Positions 22,587 through 31,496 of a stretch of DNA of 64,000 nt are shown here, piece after piece. The stretch is from Woeseia oceani (GTDB lineage Bacteria; Pseudomonadota; Gammaproteobacteria; Steroidobacterales; Woeseiaceae), in contig NZ_CP016268.1 in NCBI RefSeq assembly GCF_001677435.1, positions 2,531,001 to 2,595,000 on the forward strand, read 5' to 3'. The position numbers and the translations under genes are program-made. Each line of letters opens with the position of its first letter. Position 1 is the stretch's first letter. Below the pieces are notes generated by a model that did no database searches, was not told the origin of the DNA, and saw nothing but the letters and a program-made list of their open reading frames with translations.

Positions 22587-24869
22587 CTAGAATTCGTAGC
22601 GAAATCTCAGGCCAAAGGTACGCGGGCTACCGAGAACGCAACGTTGGGCTGTCGTATTGGCGACAGCATCAATGGCACCAAACGCACCGCCGAGTGGCTG
22701 ATCGAACTTGGCCTGGCAATACCGCTCATCTCCCAGGTTGCTGACGTAGGCCGACACTTGCCATCGTTCATCACCCAAGCCCAGCCGAAGATCCGCAAGC
22801 AGATAACCGTCTTCCATGGATTGTGGATTGAGGTTTGTATTGCCGCCAATGTTCTGTTCGCCAACGTACTGCAAACCGCCGCGCACGAACCATTCGAGAT
22901 CGCCCGATGCCAAAGGGCTATGCCAGTCTGCAACCAGCGACCCTTGCCATTCGGGCGTTGCATGCGGCCGCATGCCACTCAAATCCTGCGCAACGGTGCT
23001 GCCCGGCAAAGGTGAGGCTGATACGAAACTGTCGAACTTCGCATCGAGATAGCTAAGACCCAACAGCAGGGTCAGTTGCTCGATCGGGCGCAACGCGAGG
23101 TCCGACTCAACGCCTGATTGAGTGCGTGAACCTGCATTTCTGGTTATGAAACTGGTGCCATCGAATGACCGGTCCTGAAAGCGCTTCACCTGCGTATGGT
23201 AAAGAGTGACATTCGCGATCAGTCGTCGATCGAGTGCCACACTCTTGAAACCTAATTCAATGTTGCGCGACTCTTCGGAGTCGAACGTTCGTGCGACCGA
23301 ATCCAGCGCAATCGATGCGCCTTCCGAATTGAAACCACCACCCTTGAAACCCGTAGACCCGGTTGCGAACAACATGACGCTATCGGTGGGCTTGACCATT
23401 GCGGTTACCAGCCACGTCCATGCCGCATCGTTCGACTTCAGATCAGGCTCGCTTTCCGGGGCGCGGAACAAGGAGCCAAGTACCGGGTTTGGCAATACCT
23501 GGTTGAACAAACCGTCCTTGTCGTCAGACGTATAACGGCCACCAATAGTCAGGGAAAAAAATTCTGAAAAATTCAACGTAGTTTGCGCGAACGTAGCCAT
23601 ACTCTGCAGCGACTGGGAGAATTCGGAAGCAACCGCAGGGCTTTGACTGGCATTGGCACAAGCCGCTGCCGCAGCGGCTCCTGCTACGGCGAAAACCAAC
23701 GGTGTGCACGCATCCGCCCCGGCATCAAAGGACTGATTGATCGAATAATCTTCGTCGTAAAGAAAGACGCCGACGATGTATTCCGCGAACTGTCCGCTCG
23801 GCGACAGAAGTTGCAGCTCCTGTGAAACGGTTCTGGTGTGATAGTTGGTCAATCGCGGCAGTATGTCGGCCGGCAATCGAAACACGCTCTCGTAGGTCTC
23901 CGCTCGCCAGTCTCGCAACGCGGTGATCGAACGGACAGTGAAATCGCCAATCTGGTAGTTCAGATCAATACTGCTACCCCACTGCTCGTCTTCAAGTCGG
24001 TCCCGATGATCCTGATTAATGACGTGATCGCGGCCATCGTCGGTCAGAGCTGATGAGCCAAACAGGCCGGTTTGCGTAGCGTCAAAACGGGGACTGCTGG
24101 TTGCCGGGTCGAGTTCGACAATATTGCCACCCGAATTGATTTCGTTGTAATCAACAGTCCACTTGATCTCGAGGTAGTCGCCAATATCGAAAAGAAGTTT
24201 GCCGCGGGCACCCAGGTCTTCGCGCTCGCCGACTCGTCGATCATCGAACTGGTTGTACGCGATCCCGCCGTGTTCAGTACGCCGGGTCGCAAATCGTCCG
24301 GCCACGGAATCAGACAATGGTCCGCTTACAACCGCCTCCAGAGACGAGGCCCGGTAGTTGCCCAGTTCTGCCAGCACATGACCTTCGAATTCAGTACCGG
24401 GATCGTTGCTCCGCAGATTCAATACCCCTGCGGCGGTATTGCGACCGAACAAGGTTCCCTGCGGGCCGCGCAACACCTCGACGACCTGCATATCCACCAA
24501 GTTGCCAAGAGCTGCGCCCGATCTCGGCAAATAGACGCCATCGACGAACACACCAACGGCAGGTTCAATAGCATTGTTGCTGACTGAACCGATACCGCGG
24601 ATCGCGATACGCGCGTTGGTTGGCTGCGATCCTGTAGTGAAGGTCAGGTTTGGCGCATAGGCCGCGAGGTCCTGCAGCGTATCGATACCGGAGTCAGCGA
24701 GGAACTTGCCGGTGTACGCGGAAATGGATATCGGCACGTCCTGAACATCGGCCTGCCGACGAGTCGCAGTTACGATGATGTCTTCGATTGACTGTGCAAT
24801 GGCGGCATTGGCCGTCAACACTGACAGTATCGCCATTCCATTGGCGAACATCCATTTTATCCGGTTCAC
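22587..24869 (-). CDS. TonB-dependent outer-membrane receptor (1)
   Basis: This is a 760-residue TonB-dependent receptor with an N-terminal signal peptide ending ANAAIAQ, a TonB-box-like SIEDIIVTA, a plug domain (DVPISISAYTGKFL; VEVLRGPQGTLFGRNTAAG) and a 22-strand barrel ending in Phe (RFRYEF). I choose a GTG start at 24869 because AAGGAAG lies 6 bases upstream and the signal peptide begins there; a longer frame to 24983 has a cysteine-rich, non-signal N-terminus. The substrate is unknown. It faces glgX tail to tail but nothing ties it to glycogen metabolism. Confidence 0.88.
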   Translation of the reverse strand: MNRIKWMFANGMAILSVLTANAAIAQSIEDIIVTATRRQADVQDVPISISAYTGKFLADSGIDTLQDLAAYAPNLTFTTGSQPTNARIAIRGIGSVSNNAIEPAVGVFVDGVYLPRSGAALGNLVDMQVVEVLRGPQGTLFGRNTAAGVLNLRSNDPGTEFEGHVLAELGNYRASSLEAVVSGPLSDSVAGRFATRRTEHGGIAYNQFDDRRVGEREDLGARGKLLFDIGDYLEIKWTVDYNEINSGGNIVELDPATSSPRFDATQTGLFGSSALTDDGRDHVINQDHRDRLEDEQWGSSIDLNYQIGDFTVRSITALRDWRAETYESVFRLPADILPRLTNYHTRTVSQELQLLSPSGQFAEYIVGVFLYDEDYSINQSFDAGADACTPLVFAVAGAAAAAACANASQSPAVASEFSQSLQSMATFAQTTLNFSEFFSLTIGGRYTSDDKDGLFNQVLPNPVLGSLFRAPESEPDLKSNDAAWTWLVTAMVKPTDSVMLFATGSTGFKGGGFNSEGASIALDSVARTFDSEESRNIELGFKSVALDRRLIANVTLYHTQVKRFQDRSFDGTSFITRNAGSRTQSGVESDLALRPIEQLTLLLGLSYLDAKFDSFVSASPLPGSTVAQDLSGMRPHATPEWQGSLVADWHSPLASGDLEWFVRGGLQYVGEQNIGGNTNLNPQSMEDGYLLADLRLGLGDERWQVSAYVSNLGDERYCQAKFDQPLGGAFGAIDAVANTTAQRCVLGSPRTFGLRFRYEF

Positions 24870-25164
24870 TACACGCTTCCTTGGCTCAACATGCGGATAC
24901 TGGGTTTCATTTCCCGTGCAAGACCCTACGCAACTGCAGCACGACTTTCCAGCCACCGCCGCACAAACAGAGAAAAGGTACATCGCAACCAGTGCAGGCC
25001 AGCGGATTCAACCCCGGCCGCGCATACCGGTGGCAATGGCAACCATACTTGTGATCGACAGCGGACGTCGCCTGATGACTCGTTCGCACGGGGTTTGACC
25101 CAAGAGGTCGGCAGGCTGCCGGTCACACCGTTCTGTGGGGCCGGAAACCTGCGGTGTTCTGGCT
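24870..25164. other. Intergenic region between the two minus-strand TonB receptor genes
   Basis: This 295-bp region holds the leader of receptor 1 and the 3' flank of receptor 2. I see no terminator hairpin with a U-run and no supported gene. Confidence 0.5.
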
Positions 25165-27690
25165 TTACTCGAAACTTTTGCGGAAGGTCATGCCAAAGGT
25201 TCGGGGTTCCAGTGGATAGGCATTCAGCTTGCCGTTCTGTACCGGCACATCAAAGACCGTTTCATAGAAACTCTCGTCGGTAACGTTACGTCCCCAAATC
25301 GAAAGTTCGGCGTCAATGTTGTCGAAGATCAGGCCAAACCGGAGATTCAGGTTGTCGAATGATGGGCGCAGCTTCAACGGTTCATTGTTACCGTCTGTCA
25401 TCGTATCCGATATGTACGAATACTCGCCTCGCAGGTAGAGCGAGGTTGAACTGCCGACTTCAAAACTCTTGTTTAGCGCGAGGAAGAAACTGTTCTCCGG
25501 ATTGCTCGGAACCCGTCCACCCGAACGATCACATACACTGGAGGTCGGGCTGAACGGCCCACCGCTCGAGTCGTAGCCGGGATCCGGAGTACCGGTATGG
25601 AACGGCGTCGCTATCCAACAGGTACCGTTCTGAAAGTCTTCGAAATCGGCAATCGAGCGTACGTAGTTGGCCTGTAGTTGAAAACTCTCGGTCGGGCTCC
25701 ACCACAACTCGACCTCGGCACCGGACGTATCGGCGTTACCGGCGTTCTGCAGATTGAAGCCACTGCCACTGAATGCATTGGTCTGCAGATCTTCAACCTG
25801 CGTATTGTGCAGCGCCACGTTCAGGCGCACGTTCTGCGCGGGGAAATCGGCTTTCACCCCCAGCTCGATGGCTTTGGACGTCTCCGGACCGAAGGTTTGG
25901 GAGAACACCGGGTTGATACGGTCCGTGTTGGTACCACCCGATTTGTAGCCGGTGCCATACGACGCATAAAACATCGTGTTGTCGTTGGCGAACCAGGACA
26001 ACTTGATCGTGCCGGTCACCTGGTCGTCCGCAAGCGTCTCGTTCAGGTCGGCTTGTGGTGCCAGCGCAGGCTGCGTGTAGAGTCCCCAACCGGGCACCCA
26101 GGTCGGGCTGAAGGCCGCCATCAAGCGGGGCGTGTTGGCAGGATCGAATGGATCGAGCAAGCCCATTTGAATGAGGGTCAACACGGTACCGATTTCAGTG
26201 ATGTCGGGCGGCGGGCCCATCGATCCGTTGCTGAACCGACCAACCATCTTCTTCTCTTCGTCCGTGTACCGTAAACCGGCAGTCAGTACCCACGCATCAT
26301 TCAGCTCGAAATCCGCCTGGGCGAATACCGCATAGCTCTCGTGTTCCTGACGCATATTGTCACTGGCGAAAGCGCTTGCCGGAAACGCCTCCGCTACTGG
26401 CGGGAACGGCGGCGAAAACATATTGATTCCACCGATCGCCAACGCGAGAGCAGGATCAGCAGAGAGGAATGGCGATGTCGCATCGCCCATGTTCAGAGTC
26501 GACACGCTGTTCAGATCCTGCTGGAAATAATAGACACCGGCAACGTACGTTGTTCGTTCACCGATGACCCCGTTGAATTGAAATTCCTGCGAAAACGAAT
26601 TCTGGTCAGCGACATTGGTGTCCGTTAACAGATCAACATTACTGAAATCCGCATCAATCCTGTCAAAGCTCTTGAACTCCCGGTAGGCAGAAATCGATTT
26701 GAAGGCAACGTTGTCAAACTGGTAATTGAGCTCGACAGACAAGCCCGCATCATTGTTCGATGAATGCGGCAGGCGGTTCAATGCCGTAACGCGGTCCTCA
26801 AACTGATCGCCCGTAAAGACGGTGCCGCCCAACTGCAGCAACAGCGCATCCGTTCCGTAGACCGGGCCGCCCATCCCATCATCACGCCCGAAAGCGACGA
26901 TGTTGTCCTGCCTCGTCAATGTTGCGCAGCAGGTCTCATTGATTTCGCCATAATCACCTATGACCCGAACCTCGAACTTGTCATTCGGTGTGTACATCAA
27001 CTGCAGGCGCCCACCGGCGCGATTGCGGTCATTGATCGCGTCATTGCCCAGATTGATGTCGCTCACGTAGCCATCGCGGCTACCGGTAAACACGGTTGCA
27101 CGCACAGCCAATACGTCTTGAATCAATGAGAAGTTGGTTGCGCCTGCAAAGTTCAATAAGCCGAAGTCGCCGGCTGTAACTTCAAGAAACGCGTTGCGAT
27201 CGTGACCTGCACGTACGGTGGTCATGTTAATTGCGCCCGACGGCGTGTTCTTGCCGAACAGCGTTCCCTGCGGGCCTCGCAATACTTCGACGGCCGCTAT
27301 GTCGACCAGATTATTGATAATCGAACTCTGTCGCGCGCGGTACGCACCGTCGATGTATAAGCCGACAGACGACTCCAGACCAAAATTCTGGGCGCTGGTG
27401 CCGATGCCGCGAATCGAAAAGCTGGAGGTTGTAGAGGTTTGACTTTGGCTGGAGGTCAGCGCCGGTGCGATGGCAGCAAGCTCCCGAACATCTTTGATTC
27501 CGGATTCTTCCAGCATTCGCCCGCTGTACGCTGTGACGGCGACCGGCACATCCTGGATGTTCTGTTCCCGTTTCTGCGCAGTAACAATGATTTCTTCAAT
27601 AAGTACATTTTGCGCAGGCGCAGCGACCGCAAAGAACGCAGTCGTCAGAACCATGCCTCGCAAGCCAGCGACGGTAATTGAAGTTCTCAT
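25165..27690 (-). CDS. TonB-dependent outer-membrane receptor (2), divergent from the hydroxyproline cluster
   Basis: This is an 841-residue receptor with a signal peptide (ending AAPAQN), TonB-box-like LIEEIIVTAQKRE, plug motif VEVLRGPQGTLFGKNTPSG and a C-terminal Phe-containing strand (GMTFRKSFE). The start is the ATG at 27690; an upstream frame to 27840 adds 50 residues with no signal-peptide character. The ribosome-binding region is a run of nine G residues (27695-27703 on the plus strand, as C9). The gene is divergent from the DapA-family gene, so it may import hydroxyproline-containing peptides. That substrate is inferred from position only. Confidence 0.88.
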   Translation of the reverse strand: MRTSITVAGLRGMVLTTAFFAVAAPAQNVLIEEIIVTAQKREQNIQDVPVAVTAYSGRMLEESGIKDVRELAAIAPALTSSQSQTSTTSSFSIRGIGTSAQNFGLESSVGLYIDGAYRARQSSIINNLVDIAAVEVLRGPQGTLFGKNTPSGAINMTTVRAGHDRNAFLEVTAGDFGLLNFAGATNFSLIQDVLAVRATVFTGSRDGYVSDINLGNDAINDRNRAGGRLQLMYTPNDKFEVRVIGDYGEINETCCATLTRQDNIVAFGRDDGMGGPVYGTDALLLQLGGTVFTGDQFEDRVTALNRLPHSSNNDAGLSVELNYQFDNVAFKSISAYREFKSFDRIDADFSNVDLLTDTNVADQNSFSQEFQFNGVIGERTTYVAGVYYFQQDLNSVSTLNMGDATSPFLSADPALALAIGGINMFSPPFPPVAEAFPASAFASDNMRQEHESYAVFAQADFELNDAWVLTAGLRYTDEEKKMVGRFSNGSMGPPPDITEIGTVLTLIQMGLLDPFDPANTPRLMAAFSPTWVPGWGLYTQPALAPQADLNETLADDQVTGTIKLSWFANDNTMFYASYGTGYKSGGTNTDRINPVFSQTFGPETSKAIELGVKADFPAQNVRLNVALHNTQVEDLQTNAFSGSGFNLQNAGNADTSGAEVELWWSPTESFQLQANYVRSIADFEDFQNGTCWIATPFHTGTPDPGYDSSGGPFSPTSSVCDRSGGRVPSNPENSFFLALNKSFEVGSSTSLYLRGEYSYISDTMTDGNNEPLKLRPSFDNLNLRFGLIFDNIDAELSIWGRNVTDESFYETVFDVPVQNGKLNAYPLEPRTFGMTFRKSFE

Positions 27691-27692
27691 AA

Positions 27693-27703
27693 CTCCCCCC
27701 CCC
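27693..27703 (-). promoter_or_regulatory. Homopolymeric G9 tract at the ribosome-binding site of TonB receptor 2
   Basis: Reading on the minus strand, nine consecutive G bases are followed by AGTT and then the ATG at 27690. The tract serves as the Shine-Dalgarno region. Runs of this length are prone to slippage, which would shift the SD-to-start distance. Confidence 0.6.
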
Positions 27704-27954
27704 AAATTGTTGGTAGCGCGTGCCCGACATACGCTCAGACCGGGCGACACCGTGTCAAAGCCATTGTGACGCAAGTAGCACGGCAATCCTGCCAATTGCG
27801 CCGAAGCTGTCATGACTTGTAGCGGAAAACCATCAAACACGCCAGTGTTTCAATGCTTTTCGACACCGATTGTTGGGCTTGCCATCGGCCAGCCGCCGGC
27901 CCGTTGTCGTTCGTGCCACAACGTCGCATAATGCAGCGATTCCACAGAGCAGGG
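27704..27954. other. Divergent intergenic region between receptor 2 and the DapA-family gene
   Basis: This region should hold two divergent promoters and any LysR sites for the hydroxyproline cluster. I could not fix any -35/-10 pair or palindrome with confidence, and I see no gene. Confidence 0.4.
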
Positions 27955-28863
27955 ATGACTGTGCAGCTTAACGGCATCTACACGCCCGTAATCACACCAT
28001 TCAATGACGACCTGTCAGTGGATTACGGCGCTTTTGCGGATGTCATCGACTGGCAGATCGAACACGGTGTAGCCGGTATCATCGTCGGTGGTTCGACTGG
28101 CGAGTTCTTCGCGCTCAGCCCCACTGAACGCATCTCCCAGCTTGAATTTGCCGCGCAACACATCGCCGGGCGGGTGAGTCTTATTGTTGGCGTCAACGAT
28201 CTGGCCGTCGACAATTGCATGAAAATCAGCGCGGCCGCCAAAGCCGGTGGTGCCGATGCCTTGCTGGTCGCCGCGCCACCGTACGTATTACCCGCGCCGA
28301 ACGAACTGGTGCAACACGTACGTGCCATTGACCGCACAGCGGGTTTGCCGATTATCCTGTACAACTACCCGGCCCGCAGCGGCACTGCGATGAATGATGA
28401 CTTCCTTGACGGTGCCATCAATATAGAAAACGTCATCGCTATCAAGGAATCGAGTGGCGACATCACCCGCATACACCAACTCGCAAGCCGTTATCCGCAA
28501 CTGCAACTCAGTGCCGGCGCCGAAGACCTGGTTCTGGAATTTTTTGCATGGGGCGCACGCAGCTGGGTATCGGTTATTGCCAATTTCATGCCGCGCCAGG
28601 CCGTCGCATTTCATCGGGTTTGCGTCACAGAGAACGACTTCGTACGCGGGCGCAAAATCATGCTTGCATTGCTGCCATTGATGCTATGCCTCGAACATGG
28701 AGGTGCGTTCATTCAATGCGTGAAACAGGCGTGCGCGCTGCATGGCCGCCCTGCCGGACCCGTGCGACCGCCATTGCTTCCGATGTCGGAAAAACTGCAG
28801 AACGATCTGCAAACTGTGATCAATGATGCTTGCGCGACGATCGACACAGTACTCGATACGTGA
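27955..28863 (+). CDS. DapA/NAL-family lyase, probable 1-pyrroline-4-hydroxy-2-carboxylate deaminase
   Basis: This 302-residue class I aldolase-type protein has the Schiff-base Lys164 (VIAIKESSGD), Tyr136 (LYNYPARSG) and the pyruvate-binding loop GGSTGE at 45-50. In hydroxyproline catabolism a DapA-family enzyme converts pyrroline-4-hydroxy-2-carboxylate to 2-oxoglutarate semialdehyde. The epimerase and FAD dehydrogenase genes downstream support this role over lysine biosynthesis. The start at 27955 gives the normal length; the frame extends upstream to 27853 without family similarity. The alternative is another keto-acid aldolase of the family. Confidence 0.75.
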   Translation: MTVQLNGIYTPVITPFNDDLSVDYGAFADVIDWQIEHGVAGIIVGGSTGEFFALSPTERISQLEFAAQHIAGRVSLIVGVNDLAVDNCMKISAAAKAGGADALLVAAPPYVLPAPNELVQHVRAIDRTAGLPIILYNYPARSGTAMNDDFLDGAINIENVIAIKESSGDITRIHQLASRYPQLQLSAGAEDLVLEFFAWGARSWVSVIANFMPRQAVAFHRVCVTENDFVRGRKIMLALLPLMLCLEHGGAFIQCVKQACALHGRPAGPVRPPLLPMSEKLQNDLQTVINDACATIDTVLDT

Positions 28864-28941
28864 GTCAATAAACTGACAAGAAATGATCGACGTCTGGCCA
28901 CGAGACGGACGTCGGAGATGCGATAACTTTTGGGGGAAAGT

Positions 28942-30330
28942 ATGACAGCACCAGCACCAGGCAACGTTCAGGAAAACTGGACATCGCGCTTCACGTTCAT
29001 CATGGCATCTGTTGGCTTCGCGGTAGGCCTCGGCAATATCTGGCGGTTCCCCTATATCGTCGGCGAAAGTGGTGGCAGCGCATTCATCTTTGTTTACCTG
29101 TTATTTGCGCTTGGTATTGGCGTACCGCTGGTGATGTCTGAATGGGCGATCGGCCGACGCAGTGCCGGTTGCCAGTCCGCCGCCGGCAGCATCGGTTCGG
29201 TCGCCAGTGAGGCTGGCATTTCGACGCATTGGGCGAAGGTCGGCACCGTTGCAGTACTTGCCGCATTCATGCTGCTGATGACCTACACCGTCATTGCCGG
29301 CTGGACGATTGACTATTTCCTGCTTGCCGTTAGAGGCACTTTCGTCGGTATCGATGCTGGCGGTTCCAGTACTGTGTTCGACGAGTTGCTGGCGAGTCCG
29401 TCGCGTCTGGCGTTCTGGCACACCGTGGTGGTCATCATCACCGCGTGGATTAATGCCCGGGGCATACACGGTGGCATCGAACGCGCGGTCAACATTTTGA
29501 TGCCCGCATTGTTTGTCTGCCTCGTGCTCATGGTGATCTATGCATCCGTCATTGGCGATATGGCGGCAGCCGTACGCTTTCTGCTCACACCCGACTTCTC
29601 GCGGATCACCGCGAGCACGATGCTGGCAGCACTGGGCCAGGCATTCTTTTCCATCGGTATCGCCATGGCGGTCATGATCACTTATGGCTCGTGCCTCAGC
29701 CGCCAAACCACAATTTCGCAAAATGCTTTTATTGTCGTTGGCGCCGACACGCTGGTTGCGTTCATGGCAGGCTTCGCCATATTCCCACTGGTCTTCGCAC
29801 ATGGCTTGCCACCCGATTCAGGACCCGGCCTGGTCTTTCAGACGTTGCCAATAGCCTTCGGCGAGTTGCCCGGCGGGCAGATTTTCTCCAGCGTTTTCTT
29901 CTTCCTGCTTATTGCTGCCGCCCTGACGTCTTGCATCGGCGTATTCGCGCCAATTCAGGCATCGACCCAGGAACGATTTAATCTGAGCCGAAATCAAGCC
30001 GCCGCGGTAGCGGGAACGGCGCTTTGGGTGCTTGGCCTGTTGGCGGTGTTTTCATTCAACAAACTGTCCAATGTCTACCCGCTGGACTTTCTGCCGGGGT
30101 TTGCGGACAAGACGTTCTACGATGCAACGGACTACATCATGACGAACGTCCTGTTGCCGGTCGGCGCGTTCCTGACCAGTATATTCGTCGGTTGGCGGGT
30201 AACCAGCGACATCATGCGGGATGAACTGGGCCTGCGGAACGCTTTCGGATTCAAACTGTGGCAATTGCTGATGCGGTTTGTCGTGCCGGCCGCAGTGGCG
30301 ATAATTTTCATCACCAGCATCACCAGCTGA
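28942..30330 (+). CDS. Sodium-dependent neurotransmitter-symporter (NSS/SNF) family amino-acid transporter
   Basis: This 462-residue, roughly 11- to 12-segment membrane protein matches the LeuT/TnaT family: the first helix has GFAVGLGNIWRFPYI, the unwound region that binds sodium and the amino acid, followed by GVPLVMSEWAIGRRS. The ATG at 28942 is behind a GGGGGAAAG ribosome-binding site. The gene lies between the deaminase and epimerase genes, so import of hydroxyproline or proline is likely, although the substrate cannot be read from sequence. Confidence 0.88.
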   Translation: MTAPAPGNVQENWTSRFTFIMASVGFAVGLGNIWRFPYIVGESGGSAFIFVYLLFALGIGVPLVMSEWAIGRRSAGCQSAAGSIGSVASEAGISTHWAKVGTVAVLAAFMLLMTYTVIAGWTIDYFLLAVRGTFVGIDAGGSSTVFDELLASPSRLAFWHTVVVIITAWINARGIHGGIERAVNILMPALFVCLVLMVIYASVIGDMAAAVRFLLTPDFSRITASTMLAALGQAFFSIGIAMAVMITYGSCLSRQTTISQNAFIVVGADTLVAFMAGFAIFPLVFAHGLPPDSGPGLVFQTLPIAFGELPGGQIFSSVFFFLLIAAALTSCIGVFAPIQASTQERFNLSRNQAAAVAGTALWVLGLLAVFSFNKLSNVYPLDFLPGFADKTFYDATDYIMTNVLLPVGAFLTSIFVGWRVTSDIMRDELGLRNAFGFKLWQLLMRFVVPAAVAIIFITSITS

Positions 30331-30511
30331 GAGGAGCAAGGATCCTGGCCTTGCCAAGGCACAAGACTCGAATTGGCAAAATGTTGAGTCCTGAGGCAAT
30401 CAATGTCCGCATTCCTGGCAACGGCCGGATACACGTGACAAGCGCGTCGATGGTCTCGCGCAGTACCACGAGACGGCGCTCTGTCTGCGTGGCTACGATT
30501 GACGCGCTGCA

Positions 30512-31477
30512 ATGAAGGCCTCGCGTCGAATTACTGTTGTTGACTCGCACACAGAAGGTGAACCGACGCGCCTCGTGCTCGACGGCGGCCCGGCGCTCAG
30601 CGCTGCCACGGTCGCGGACGCCGTGCACGAGCTGCGCCGGGATCACGATGCGTTCCGCAAAGCGGTCATCAACGAACCGCGTGGCTCGGACATCCTCGTT
30701 GGGGCGCTCCTGCTGCCCGCCGGAGACAAGCGCAATACAGCGGCCGTAATCTTCTTCAACAACGCAGGCTATCTCGGCATGTGCGGCCACGGTGCGATTG
30801 GCGTCGCCATAAGTCTGCTGCGTGAACAGCGCATAGAGATAGGCCTGCATAGCTTTGAAACACCGGCCGGCAATGTCCGGGTCACCATTCACGACGAGCA
30901 CCGCGTCAGCGTGGAGAACGTTGCCAGCTATCGTTATCGCAAGAACGTAGCATTAGCAGTCGAGGGCATCGGCACGGTAGCAGGCGACATCGCATGGGGC
31001 GGCAACTGGTTTTTCCTGATCCACGATCATGGCCTGGCCGTAGAACCCGGCAACATTCGGCAATTGTCCGAATTTGCCACCCGGGTCCGGCGCGCACTCG
31101 ACAACAGCTCACTATGCGGTGCGGGTGGCGCGCAAATTGACCATATCGAACTATTTGGCTCCCCGTCGAATGCGGAACGAGCCGACAGCCGCAACTTTGT
31201 CCTCTGCCCCGGCGGTGCTTACGACCGTTCTCCCTGCGGTACCGGGACCAGCGCCAAAATAGCCTGTCTGATCGAAGATGGCGCACTCGATCCCGGCGCC
31301 ATCTGGCGTCAGGAGAGCATCTGCGGCGGTCTCTTTACGGCTTCGGCCGCGATCCACGAGGCGAGCGTGATCCCGACGATTACGGGTTCGGCTTTCCTGA
31401 CCGCCCGATCCACGTTGATCTTCGAGCCATCCGACCCTTTCCCTTGCGGGCTTGCCGAAGCTGACGAGCGGCAATGA
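30512..31477 (+). CDS. Proline racemase family protein, probable 4-hydroxyproline 2-epimerase
   Basis: This 321-residue protein of the proline racemase family keeps both catalytic cysteines, Cys91 (GMCGHGAIGV) and Cys242 (RSPCGTGTSAK), so it should be an epimerase/racemase; trans-3-hydroxyproline dehydratases lack one of them. The opening VVDSHTEGEPTRLV is characteristic. It would convert trans-4-hydroxy-L-proline to cis-4-hydroxy-D-proline, the substrate of the neighbouring FAD enzyme. It starts 181 bp after the symporter; a weak ribosome-binding site precedes the ATG. Confidence 0.85.
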   Translation: MKASRRITVVDSHTEGEPTRLVLDGGPALSAATVADAVHELRRDHDAFRKAVINEPRGSDILVGALLLPAGDKRNTAAVIFFNNAGYLGMCGHGAIGVAISLLREQRIEIGLHSFETPAGNVRVTIHDEHRVSVENVASYRYRKNVALAVEGIGTVAGDIAWGGNWFFLIHDHGLAVEPGNIRQLSEFATRVRRALDNSSLCGAGGAQIDHIELFGSPSNAERADSRNFVLCPGGAYDRSPCGTGTSAKIACLIEDGALDPGAIWRQESICGGLFTASAAIHEASVIPTITGSAFLTARSTLIFEPSDPFPCGLAEADERQ

Positions 31478-31496
31478 CCGGCCTCGCTCATAGCCG

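Noticed and set aside
22587-24869. TonB receptor 1 as a maltodextrin or glycogen-related receptor because it faces glgX
   Set aside because: It is transcribed convergently, not in the operon, and shows no carbohydrate-specific features.
30453-30474. GTCTCG ... CGAGAC inverted repeat 37 bp upstream of the hydroxyproline epimerase start
   Set aside because: Only 6 bp arms with a 10-bp spacer; expected by chance at this base composition and seen only once.
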